Origin: Sphingomonas sp. Mn802worker | Lineage (GTDB): Bacteria > Pseudomonadota > Alphaproteobacteria > Sphingomonadales > Sphingomonadaceae | Length of the DNA stretch: 64,000 nucleotides | Assembly: GCF_000382485.1 (NCBI RefSeq) | Contig: NZ_AORY01000012.1 | Location: forward strand, 1 to 64,000 | Direction: 5' to 3' | Shown here: positions 57,266-64,000 of the stretch, piece by piece | Numbering within the stretch: the first letter of the stretch is position 1 | How the letters are laid out: each line of letters begins with the position of its first letter | Made by a program: the position numbers and the translations under genes | Notes under the pieces: generated by a model | Told to the model about the DNA's origin: nothing | What the model saw: only the letters and a program-made list of their open reading frames with translations | Database searches by the model: none

Positions 57266-57670
57266 TCAGGCGCCGAACTCCGGCCCCTCAGGATCGGGCC
57301 AGAAGTCCACCTCGCCCGCTCCCTCCTCGTCGCGCTCCCGCCCAACCGGCAGCGTCGGCGCGCCACCCCCGATCCGCACGCGCAGGTACCCGGCACCGCT
57401 TACGACACCCTGCAACACCGCGACCACCTCGTCGCCGGCCCTGATCCGCGCACCGATCCACGGTGCGCGTTCCGCACTCAGATAGCCGACCTGCAACCCG
57501 CTCGGGCTGAACACCGCCACGGCTTGTGGGTCGACCGGGTTGCGCGGCTCGGGCACCAGCATCATCGGTGCGCCGGGCGCCAGCAGCATCAGCTCCGACC
57601 GGCGGTTCGACCGCGCACGATCGTTGTTGGGAAAGTCGATCCCGACGATCGCCAAGGTCAGCTCCTTCAC
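57266..57670 (-). CDS. Stand-alone HIRAN-domain protein
   Basis: The 134-residue protein is mainly a HIRAN domain: TLAIVGIDFPNN at the start, RSELMLLAPGAPMMLVPEPRNPVDPQAVAVF and VGYLSAERAPWIGARI. HIRAN domains in HLTF/Rad5 helicases bind single-stranded 3' DNA ends. Stand-alone bacterial versions are of unknown role, possibly recognising damaged or stalled DNA. The tail is acidic and proline-rich. GTG 57670 is chosen where homology starts. It lies 42 nt from the tRNA-Met gene. Confidence 0.82.
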   Translation of the reverse strand: MKELTLAIVGIDFPNNDRARSNRRSELMLLAPGAPMMLVPEPRNPVDPQAVAVFSPSGLQVGYLSAERAPWIGARIRAGDEVVAVLQGVVSGAGYLRVRIGGGAPTLPVGRERDEEGAGEVDFWPDPEGPEFGA

Positions 57671-57712
57671 GGAGCCACAACGATGTCGGGATGCACTCGC
57701 AAGCACTCCAGT

Positions 57713-57789
57713 TGGTAGCGGAGGAGGGACTTGAACCCCCGACCCCAGGATTATGATTCCCGTGCTCTAACCAGCTGAGCTACTCCGCC
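57713..57789 (-). tRNA. tRNA-Met(CAU), elongator type
   Basis: The minus strand gives acceptor GGCGGAG paired with CTCCGCT, D-arm GCTCAGCTGGTTAGAGC, and anticodon stem CGGGA/TCCTG with loop ATCATAA (anticodon CAT). A T-arm and an encoded CCA follow. The first acceptor pair and the GGGAATCATAATCC pattern fit elongator Met rather than initiator. Ile2 with a modified C cannot be fully excluded. Confidence 0.93.
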
Positions 57790-57844
57790 ATGAAGCGACC
57801 GGAGTGCTTGCGAGGCGCGGGCTATAGCAGCCATCGAAACGCCG

Positions 57845-58393
57845 TCAAGCGCTGAACTTGTGCACCGACAATTGCTCCCACGGACCGCCGCGATACCACC
57901 ACGCGGCCAGCCCCGCGACCTGCAAGACGCGAGGCGCGAAGCTCGCCTGCAGCGCCGCCAGCGTCTTCTTCGCCTCAGCCGGCTCGACCTTGTTCTGGAT
58001 CGTCACGTGCGGGCGCCAGCCTGCCTGATCCTGCGGCGTCAGCAACCCCGTGAACGCGTCCGCCAGCCGCGCACGCAGCGCGACCAGATCGGGGCTCTCG
58101 ATCCGGTAAGCGACCCCTTGTCCGAGCGAGAACAGACCACCGACCCGCGCGTCCGGCGCCCGCACGCCGCGCGTCTCCTCGTTCAACCGCCGCTTTACCT
58201 CAGCTACGACACTCGGCGGCAGATGATGGAACATCGTCAGATGCGCATCGAGCTGGTTGCGCTCGGGCGGAAAATACTGGCGGCGCTGCGCGTCGAACCA
58301 GGCCTGGTCGGGCTTCGCGAAGATCGCGGTGACGATGATCGGCGCGTTCAATCCGCCGCCGTGCCCGCCCGCCTGATCCTCCGGTCGGCTCAT
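57845..58393 (-). CDS. 2H phosphoesterase / 2'-5' RNA ligase-like protein
   Basis: The 182-residue protein has the two HxT motifs of the 2H phosphoesterase superfamily, AHLTMFHHL (about residue 50) and PHVTIQNKV (about residue 129). It fits the LigT/ThpR group, which opens 2',3'-cyclic phosphates. The physiological substrate is unknown. The start overlaps the kup stop by 4 nt, so it is the downstream gene of a kup unit. Confidence 0.88.
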   Translation of the reverse strand: MSRPEDQAGGHGGGLNAPIIVTAIFAKPDQAWFDAQRRQYFPPERNQLDAHLTMFHHLPPSVVAEVKRRLNEETRGVRAPDARVGGLFSLGQGVAYRIESPDLVALRARLADAFTGLLTPQDQAGWRPHVTIQNKVEPAEAKKTLAALQASFAPRVLQVAGLAAWWYRGGPWEQLSVHKFSA

Positions 58394-60306
58394 ATCTCGA
58401 TCTGGCTGCCCAGCTCGACCACGCGGTTGGTCGGCAAGCGGAAAAACTCCATCGCGCTTTCAGCGTTGCGCAGCATCCACGCGAACAGCTTCTCGCGCCA
58501 GATCGCCATGCCCGGCCGCTCGGACGCAAGCAGCGTCTGGCGCGACAGGAAGAAGCTCGTCTCCATCATCCGGAACTCCGCGCCGCAGCCATGGAAATCC
58601 TTCAGGTGCGCGGGCACGTCGGGCTCCTCCATGAAGCCGTAGCGCAGCACGACGCGGTGGAACCCCTGCCCCAGATCCTCGTGCAGGAAGCGATCTTCTT
58701 CCGGGAAGTACGGGATGTTGGTCACACGCACGGTCAAGAGGATGACCCGGTCGTGCAGCACGCGGTTGTGCTTCAGGTTATGCAGCAGCGCCGGCGGTAC
58801 GCCCTCGGGCGTCGAGGTCATGAACACCGCCGTCCCCGACACACGCGTCGCCGAGTTCGCCGCGGAGTCGATGAAGATCTTGATCGGCATCGCCGCCTCG
58901 CGCATCCGCTCGAGCATCAGCTTGCGGCCCGTCGACCAGGTCGTCAGCAGCAGGAACACGATGCTGGCGACCAGCAGCGGGAACCAGCCGCCGTCGGGCA
59001 CCTTGGTCAGGTTGGACGCGAAATACAGCCCGTCGATCGTCAGGAACACCGCCTCGAACGCGATCACCAGCCACAACGGCCACTTCCATACGCGATAGAC
59101 CAGCACGCCGACCATGCAGGTCGAGATGAACATCGTTCCCGTCACCGCGATGCCGTACGCCGCCGCCAGGTTGGACGACTCGCCAAAGCCGAAGATGAGC
59201 AGCAGCACCATCACCAGCAGCGCCCAATTGGCGCTAGGGATGTAGATTTGCCCCGCCTCCGACGCACTGGTGTGCTCGATACGGATGCGCGGCATCAATC
59301 CCAGCTGCACCGCCTGCTGAACGACCGAATAGGCGCCGGTGATAACCGCCTGGCTCGCGATCACCGTCGCCATGGTCGACAGAATGACGAGCGGCAGCCG
59401 CCACGCCTCAGGTGCCATCAGGAAGAACGGGTTCTCCGCCGCCGATGGCGTCGACAACAGCAGCGCGCCTTGCCCCAGATAGTTGATCATCAGCGCCGGG
59501 AACACGAACACCAGCCACGCGAGCGAGATCGGGCGACGTCCGAAATGCCCCATGTCGGCGTAGAGCGCTTCTGCGCCCGTCACGCACAGCACGACCGAGC
59601 CGAGCGCCAGGAACGCGAGCTTGCCGTCGTTCATCGCGAAGCGCACCGCCCAGACGGGGTTGAGTGCATAGAGCACGTCGGGGCGCGCGATGATGTGATA
59701 CACGCCCATCACCGCCAGCACGACGAAATAGACGCCCATGATCGGGCCGAACAACCGTCCGACCTTCGCCGTGCCGATTGATTGCAGGTAGAATAGCGCG
59801 ATGATGATCGTCACCGCGATCGGCAGCACGAATGCGTCGAAGCCCTGCTCGACGGTCGCCAGCCCCTCCACCGCCGACAAGACCGAGATCGCGGGTGTGA
59901 TCATGCAGTCGCCGAAGAACAGCGCGGTCGCCAGCACCCCGAGCATGACGAGGCTGGTGCCCCACCGCTTGCCCGACTTCGACTGCCGCTGGATCAGTGC
60001 CAACAGCGCCAGGCTGCCGCCCTCGCCGTTATTGTCGGCACGCAGGATCATCAGCACGTATTTGACCGTGACGATCAGCATCAGCGACCAGAACATCAGG
60101 CTGACGACGCCGAAGATGTGGAGCTGGTCGACCGCGAGCGGATGGTGCCCGACGAACACCTCCTTCATCGAATACAGCGGGCTGGTGCCGATATCGCCGT
60201 AGACGACGCCGATCGCGCCGACCGCCAGTTTCAACAGCCCGTCGCGGGCGTGCGTGTCCGACGTTAGACCAGCCTGTACCCGCGCGGCGGGATCCTCGGT
60301 GTTCAC
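58390..60306 (-). CDS. kup: Low-affinity potassium transporter Kup
   Basis: This is a K+/H+ symporter of the inner membrane. The 638-residue protein has about 12 transmembrane helices in the first 440 residues, starting with [23 protein letters not shown] and including [31 protein letters not shown], and a cytosolic C-terminal domain with [26 protein letters not shown]. These are the conserved KUP signatures, and the length is normal. No Kdp or Trk genes are in the window. Confidence 0.96.
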   Translation of the reverse strand: MNTEDPAARVQAGLTSDTHARDGLLKLAVGAIGVVYGDIGTSPLYSMKEVFVGHHPLAVDQLHIFGVVSLMFWSLMLIVTVKYVLMILRADNNGEGGSLALLALIQRQSKSGKRWGTSLVMLGVLATALFFGDCMITPAISVLSAVEGLATVEQGFDAFVLPIAVTIIIALFYLQSIGTAKVGRLFGPIMGVYFVVLAVMGVYHIIARPDVLYALNPVWAVRFAMNDGKLAFLALGSVVLCVTGAEALYADMGHFGRRPISLAWLVFVFPALMINYLGQGALLLSTPSAAENPFFLMAPEAWRLPLVILSTMATVIASQAVITGAYSVVQQAVQLGLMPRIRIEHTSASEAGQIYIPSANWALLVMVLLLIFGFGESSNLAAAYGIAVTGTMFISTCMVGVLVYRVWKWPLWLVIAFEAVFLTIDGLYFASNLTKVPDGGWFPLLVASIVFLLLTTWSTGRKLMLERMREAAMPIKIFIDSAANSATRVSGTAVFMTSTPEGVPPALLHNLKHNRVLHDRVILLTVRVTNIPYFPEEDRFLHEDLGQGFHRVVLRYGFMEEPDVPAHLKDFHGCGAEFRMMETSFFLSRQTLLASERPGMAIWREKLFAWMLRNAESAMEFFRLPTNRVVELGSQIEI

Positions 60307-60398
60307 GCCAGCGCCGATCGGCCCGAGGTCACGGCTGCGTCCGTCATGGTCCCCATATCGTCGCCGCGCCTAGCACTCTCACTATGCGCCCGCAACGC

Positions 60399-60424
60399 GG
60401 AACAGGAAGCGAACACGATGCGTT
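60399..60424 (+). promoter_or_regulatory. EcfG-type general-stress promoter
   Basis: GGAAC (60399-60403), a 17-nt spacer and CGTT (60421-60424) match the consensus GGAAC-N16/17-CGTT of alphaproteobacterial sigma EcfG. It is placed so that transcription would start near 60431, about 17 nt before the ATG of the DUF3072 gene, with the AAAGGA ribosome-binding site between. Confidence 0.6.
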
Positions 60425-60447
60425 CGACCGCGCGAAAGGATCATCCG

Positions 60448-60663
60448 ATGAGTGACACCAATCCCAAGTCCGAACCCTTCAGCAACGCAGAGAAAAATCC
60501 CGACGATTGGACCACCGGCGACGAGGCGATGACCGGCGCCCAAGCGAGCTATCTAAAGACCTTGAGCGAGGAAGCGCATGAGGAGTTCGACGACACGCTG
60601 AGCAAGGCCGACGCGTCGAAGAAGATCGATGAACTGCAGGAAAAAACCGGACGCGGTAAGTAA
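60448..60663 (+). CDS. DUF3072 small hydrophilic protein
   Basis: The 71-residue protein is acidic and lysine-rich with the DUF3072 core WTTGDEAMTGAQASYLKTLSEEAHEEFDDTLSKADASKKIDELQEKTG. No signal or membrane segment is seen. AAAGGA lies 8 nt before ATG 60448, which decides the start over an upstream in-frame ATG. The function is unknown. The upstream EcfG-like promoter suggests induction in the general stress response. Confidence 0.88.
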   Translation: MSDTNPKSEPFSNAEKNPDDWTTGDEAMTGAQASYLKTLSEEAHEEFDDTLSKADASKKIDELQEKTGRGK

Positions 60664-60708
60664 GCGATCCGTGCATGATGCGGTGGCCATTCCGCCGCGT
60701 CATGTTCG

Positions 60709-61350
60709 TCAGCGCACGGCGCCGCTGGAAAGCAGGCGCTCCAACAACGCCAACCTGATCCCGATCTCGCGCCGGTAATCAGTACCAGCCGGCGACAGCG
60801 CAAGCGCCCGCCGCCAGTATGTCCGCGCCGTCGCTAGGTCGCCGGCGCGGACATAGGCCAACCCGGCATAGAAGGGCGGTGCCGGATGCTCGGGCGCAAG
60901 CTGCGCCGCACGGCGGAACGCCAGCAGCGCCGGCTGTTGCACCTGCACTTGTCCACCCTCGCTCGACACTGCAGCCAGAGTCGTGCCCAGCCAGGTCCAG
61001 GCGATGAAGCTGTTCGGCAGCTTGCGCACCGCGCCCAACATCACTTGTGCAGACGCTTGCGGATCGCCGCTGCGCGTCATTGCGTCGGACGCGATCAGAT
61101 AGGCGGCGTCCTGCGTATAGCTGCCGAGCAGGCTCGCACGCAGCGCGATCATCTCGGGCTCGAGCGGCGATGCATCGACGTGCGGACGCGCATCGGCGCT
61201 CTCCAGCAACGGACGTCCCTGCCACGCGTACCCCGCCGCCCCAAGGAATAACGCCGCGCCCACCAACGACCAGAGCGGTCGTGCCACCCTGAGCGCAACC
61301 AGCGCAGCAAACGAAGCCGCGCCCAGCAGCGCGAGCGTCAGATAGCCCAT
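60709..61350 (-). CDS. TPR cytochrome c biogenesis protein (CcmI/CycH-like)
   Basis: The 213-residue protein has two N-terminal transmembrane helices (about residues 3-20 and 25-43) and a periplasmic TPR region (about residues 95-200) with RKLPNSFIAWTWLGTTLAA and HPAPPFYAGLAYVRAGDLATARTYWRRALAL. It resembles the CcmI/CycH proteins that hold apocytochrome c near the heme lyase. It starts 19 nt after ccmE, where ccmF, ccmG and ccmH would normally lie. Confidence 0.8.
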   Translation of the reverse strand: MGYLTLALLGAASFAALVALRVARPLWSLVGAALFLGAAGYAWQGRPLLESADARPHVDASPLEPEMIALRASLLGSYTQDAAYLIASDAMTRSGDPQASAQVMLGAVRKLPNSFIAWTWLGTTLAAVSSEGGQVQVQQPALLAFRRAAQLAPEHPAPPFYAGLAYVRAGDLATARTYWRRALALSPAGTDYRREIGIRLALLERLLSSGAVR

Positions 61351-61369
61351 CGCGTGCCCCGACGCTTGC

Positions 61370-61804
61370 TCATCGCTCGAGCGTCTTCGTCTCGTGCATC
61401 CGGCCCTTCATCTCGGGCGGCATGTACTTCTCGTCATGCTTGGCGAGCAGGTTGGTCGCGGTAAACGAGCCATCTGGGTTGAAATGCCCCTCCGCGACGA
61501 CGCCCGACTTCTCACGGAACAGATCGGGCGCGATGCCGGTGAAGCGCACCGGCGTCGTCGCCTTGCCATCCGTCACCACGAAGTCGATCGACACGCCATC
61601 GGCTGCGCGCCGGATCGAGTGATCCGCGACCATCCCGCCCAACCGCACTGCCTTGTCGGGCGCGGGCAAGCCGCCAGCGACGTCGGACGGCGCGTAGAAA
61701 AACGCCGCCTGATCCTTCAACCCCGACAGCGCCAGCACTGCCGCGACCGCAATCGCGAGCACACCCGCCCCGGCGAGCGCCATCCGCTGGTTCTTCGCCG
61801 TCAC
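61370..61804 (-). CDS. ccmE: Cytochrome c maturation heme chaperone CcmE
   Basis: CcmE carries heme covalently in the periplasm and passes it to the heme lyase. The 144-residue protein has an N-terminal signal anchor, an OB-fold, and the heme-binding His in LLAKHDEKYMPPEM with the conserved following Tyr. GTG 61804 overlaps the ccmD stop by 4 nt. Confidence 0.95.
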   Translation of the reverse strand: MTAKNQRMALAGAGVLAIAVAAVLALSGLKDQAAFFYAPSDVAGGLPAPDKAVRLGGMVADHSIRRAADGVSIDFVVTDGKATTPVRFTGIAPDLFREKSGVVAEGHFNPDGSFTATNLLAKHDEKYMPPEMKGRMHETKTLER

Positions 61805-61905
61805 TTTTCGGCGCGCCGCATCGCGAGGTAGCTGACAAGCGACAGCACCGCCGCCCCGCCCAGCGTCACGCCATACGCCGCCCAGACAAAGGGCCACGCG
61901 TTCAC
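61801..61905 (-). CDS. ccmD: Heme exporter protein CcmD
   Basis: The 34-residue peptide has one transmembrane helix (about residues 4-26) and a basic end (MRRAEK), the form of CcmD. CcmD stabilises the CcmABC-CcmE complex. GTG 61905 and the stop overlap ccmC and ccmE by 4 nt each, so the three genes are coupled. Identity rests largely on size, topology and position. Confidence 0.85.
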   Translation of the reverse strand: MNAWPFVWAAYGVTLGGAAVLSLVSYLAMRRAEK

Positions 61906-62627
61906 GCTGCCGCCTTTCGCCGCATCCGCGCCTCGGCCTTCGCGGTCGCGAGCAACGCGCGCATCCGCATCAGCACGATCGCGGCGAACAGCAGCGTAAA
62001 CCCAATCAGCGTGATCGGAAGCGGCCACAGGATCGACCGGTCGATCGTCGATTGCGTCAGTCCGATGCTCGGCCCCTGGTGCAGCGTGTTCCACCACACC
62101 ACCGAATAACGGATGATCGGCAGCAGCACCGATCCCGCGATCCCGTACAACGCCGGTATCTCACCCGCGCCGCCCCGCTCACGATCGGCGCGCGACAGCG
62201 CCATATAGCCGAGATAGACGAACAGCAGCAGCAGCATCGACGTCAGCCGCCCATCCCACTGCCAATACGTCCCCCACGTCGGCCGCCCCCAGATCGCCCC
62301 TGTGACCAGACAGATCGCCGCAAACACCGCGCCCGGCACCGCAATCGCACGCGCCGCGATCGCCGCCAGTGGATGTCGCCAGACGAGGAAGGCGATGCTC
62401 GACAGCGCGATGCCGCTCCACCCGCCCATGCCCAGCCACGCGGCGGGCACGTGCAGGTAGATGATGCGAACGCTCTCGCCCTGCAGGTAATCGGGCGGCG
62501 TCATCGTCAGGCCCGCAGTCGCACCAAAGGCGATCAACGCAGCCCCGATCCAGAAGAGCACCGGCGTCAGTGGCCGCGCGACTTTGAGGAAACGCGCAGG
62601 ATTGGCAAAGGCATGAAGCGCGGGCAC
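61902..62627 (-). CDS. ccmC: Heme exporter/handling protein CcmC
   Basis: CcmC loads heme onto CcmE. The 241-residue protein has about six transmembrane helices and the WWD-type periplasmic heme motif WGRPTWGTYWQWDGRLTS near residue 115, flanked by conserved histidines (YLHVPAAW and NTLHQGPS). GTG 62627 is the start. ccmA and ccmB are not upstream: the next gene is a dehydrogenase on the same strand 54 nt away. Confidence 0.95.
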   Translation of the reverse strand: MPALHAFANPARFLKVARPLTPVLFWIGAALIAFGATAGLTMTPPDYLQGESVRIIYLHVPAAWLGMGGWSGIALSSIAFLVWRHPLAAIAARAIAVPGAVFAAICLVTGAIWGRPTWGTYWQWDGRLTSMLLLLFVYLGYMALSRADRERGGAGEIPALYGIAGSVLLPIIRYSVVWWNTLHQGPSIGLTQSTIDRSILWPLPITLIGFTLLFAAIVLMRMRALLATAKAEARMRRKAAA

Positions 62628-62681
62628 GTCGCTACCGTTAAATCAGTCGCACGCGCGCGTCACGCGAGTCGTCGCAGCCGT

Positions 62682-63728
62682 TCAGCGTCCGATCAGGCGA
62701 CGCGCCATGCGGTCGGCGACCTCGGCCGCGGACTCACCCGTCGCCTCGCTCTCGTCCCACACCTGGTGCAGCCGCTCGGGGATGCGCGCGATCCGCGTCA
62801 TCACCTCGGCCTCGTCACCGTGGCCGAGATATTCGAGCCCGACGTTGATGATCCCGCCCGCATTGATGACGTAATCGGGTGCGTAGGTGATGCCCGCGTC
62901 ATGCAGCCGCTGCCCCTCCGCGGCGGTCGCAAGCTGGTTGTTCGCACCGCCGGCGACGATCTTCGCCTTCAACCGCCCGATCGTCTGCTCGGTCAGGATG
63001 GCGCCCAGCGCATTGGGGCTGACGATGTCGGCCTCGGCGAACAGGATCTCCTCGGCGGGTGCAGTCTTGGCGCCCACCTCCGCCGCCATCCGCTCTGCGC
63101 GGGCCGTATCGACGTCGGCGATCGTCAGTACCGCCCCGTCCTTCGCCAACAGCTTGGCAAGCCCGCCGCCGACCGAACCGACGCCTTGGATGGCGACACG
63201 GACGCCGCGCATATCGTCGCTGCCCAAGCCCCGCTTCGCCGCTGCCTTGACGCCCAGATAGACGCCGTGCGCGGTGTATGGTCCCGGATCGCCGCCCGCA
63301 GCACCCGACGCGACCGGCAGGCCCGAGACGTACTTGGTCTCGGCCGCGATCACCTTCATGCGCGCCTCGGACATGCCGACATCCTCGGCCGTGACGTAAC
63401 GTCCGCCGAGCGACTCGACCTTCTGCCCGAACGCGCGCAGTTGCGCCTCGCTGATGACCGCGCCTGGCTCGTCGGCCAGGATCACGCCCTTGCCGCCGCC
63501 CAGCTCCAGCCCCGCCATCGCGTTCTTGTAGCTCATGCCGCGCGACAGCCTGAGCGCGTCGGTGATCGCACCCGCCTCGCTCGCGTAATGCCAGAAACGC
63601 GCGCCGCCCGCTGCCGGCCCGAGCGCGGTCGAGTGGACCGCGATCACAGCCTTCAGCCCCGACGCCGGATCGGTGAACAGGTGAACGCCCTCGTGGTCGT
63701 CGAAATCAGGGAAACCCCAGTTCGCCAT
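62682..63728 (-). CDS. Leu/Phe/Val dehydrogenase (Glu/Leu/Phe/Val family)
   Basis: This NAD-dependent amino acid dehydrogenase reversibly deaminates branched-chain or aromatic amino acids. The 348-residue protein has the catalytic lysine region SYKNAMAGLELGGGKGVI near residue 75, the second catalytic Asp in the ITAEDVGM-like TAEDVGMSE, and a Rossmann fold GVGSVGGGLAKLL. The length matches leucine dehydrogenase. ATG 63728 is chosen over an upstream ATG that overlaps tRNA-His. Confidence 0.93.
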   Translation of the reverse strand: MANWGFPDFDDHEGVHLFTDPASGLKAVIAVHSTALGPAAGGARFWHYASEAGAITDALRLSRGMSYKNAMAGLELGGGKGVILADEPGAVISEAQLRAFGQKVESLGGRYVTAEDVGMSEARMKVIAAETKYVSGLPVASGAAGGDPGPYTAHGVYLGVKAAAKRGLGSDDMRGVRVAIQGVGSVGGGLAKLLAKDGAVLTIADVDTARAERMAAEVGAKTAPAEEILFAEADIVSPNALGAILTEQTIGRLKAKIVAGGANNQLATAAEGQRLHDAGITYAPDYVINAGGIINVGLEYLGHGDEAEVMTRIARIPERLHQVWDESEATGESAAEVADRMARRLIGR

Positions 63729-63751
63729 AACGCTCCAGCCGGGTAGATTGA

Positions 63752-63829
63752 TGGGGCGACCGACGGGACTTGAACCCGCAACTTCCGGCATCACAAGCCG
63801 GCGCTCTAACCAATTGAACTACGGTCGCC
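63752..63829 (-). tRNA. tRNA-His(GUG)
   Basis: The minus strand gives an 8-bp acceptor stem including G-1 opposite C73 (GGCGACCG / CGGTCGCC), a feature specific to tRNA-His. The anticodon stem CCGGC/GCCGG carries loop TTGTGAT (anticodon GTG), followed by a T-arm GGGTTCAAGTCCC and an encoded CCA. Confidence 0.97.
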
Positions 63830-63891
63830 GCGAAGGCCCGCGCATTAGTCGCCCGCGCAACATTCCGTCAACCGGCAAAGTGCGCGTCGCG

Positions 63892-64000
63892 TCAGAACCG
63901 CCCCTCGATCGCCAGCATCCGTGCTGCACCATTGGCGACGAACCCGGCGGTGTCGAGCCGAGTCGCGACCGCCGGATCGCTCGGCACCAGCGTCAATTCG
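63892..64000 (-). CDS. Unidentified protein, C-terminal fragment (cut by window edge)
   Basis: The last 35 or so codons of a leftward gene are visible, ending ...VANGAARMLAIEGRF and a TGA at 63894-63892. The codon usage and steady composition support a real coding end. Too little is present to name the product. The bulk lies beyond base 64000. The gap between its stop and tRNA-His shows no further feature. Confidence 0.6.
   Translation of the reverse strand, partial: ELTLVPSDPAVATRLDTAGFVANGAARMLAIEGRF

Overview
The window is chromosomal DNA of an alphaproteobacterium, most probably a sphingomonad (Sphingomonas or a close relative). Several things point there: the uniformly high GC, the gene order dusB-ntrB-ntrC-ntrY-ntrX-hfq-hflX, a fused IspD-IspF, an Hfq with two Sm domains in one chain, and the order (TIGR02300 protein)-aroA-cmk-rpsA-ihfB. 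I see no phage, insertion sequence, CRISPR array or replication origin. No gene-free stretch exceeds 300 bases. The longest gaps are about 277 nt (36604-36880), 267 nt (the rpsA leader), 233 nt (upstream of the TonB receptor) and 225 nt (46886-47111).

Layout. 1-9001: a partial tRNA-Ser, then a tightly coupled plus-strand run: MltB-type transglycosylase, degenerate RlpA/SPOR protein, D,D-carboxypeptidase, tmk, holB, metG, TatD nuclease, metallo-beta-lactamase-fold hydrolase, a 61-residue membrane peptide and mazG. 9014-18112: the minus-strand nitrogen-regulation and RNA operon dusB-ntrBC-ntrYX-hfq-hflX. 18168-22426: ispDF, a periplasmic hypothetical protein, a CinA-C amidase, an opposing COQ10/RatA-like protein with lipA, and a beta-carbonic anhydrase. 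22447-29599: amino-acid permease, aspS, rnd, an I78-type lipoprotein, a membrane metallophosphoesterase and a DHH phosphoesterase. 29688-33519: a three-subunit molybdenum aldehyde oxidoreductase of the Pao/YagTSR type. 33577-37138: a PAS-GGDEF cyclase, gluconokinase with a FadR-type repressor, and a stand-alone LuxR-type HTH protein.

37175-46885 is a late-step/salvage cobalamin locus in three transcription blocks (cobU-cobO leftward, cobC-cobD-cobQ rightward, DUF1636-cobT-phosphatase-cobS leftward), flanked by a ZnuD-like TonB-dependent receptor. 47112-52228: tRNA-Ala, the TIGR02300 protein, aroA, cmk, rpsA, ihfB and tRNA-Leu. 52246-60663: an orphan solute-binding lipoprotein, DUF4112, a NamZ/DOMON-like pair, rimO, a HIRAN protein, tRNA-Met, a 2'-5' RNA ligase-like protein, kup and a small DUF3072 protein behind a good EcfG-type stress promoter. 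60709-64000: a shortened cytochrome c maturation operon (ccmC-ccmD-ccmE plus a TPR protein, without ccmF/G/H), a Leu/Phe/Val dehydrogenase, tRNA-His and the 3' end of an unidentified gene.

Most of the window is conserved core genome. The points most worth following up are the domain divergence inside the tandem Hfq, the catalytically degenerate RlpA, the missing ccmF/G/H genes, the solute-binding protein whose signal peptide would have to begin inside a tRNA gene, the ZnuD-like receptor beside the cobalamin/DUF1636 block, and the EcfG promoter of the DUF3072 gene. I found no convincing wholly new multi-gene system.
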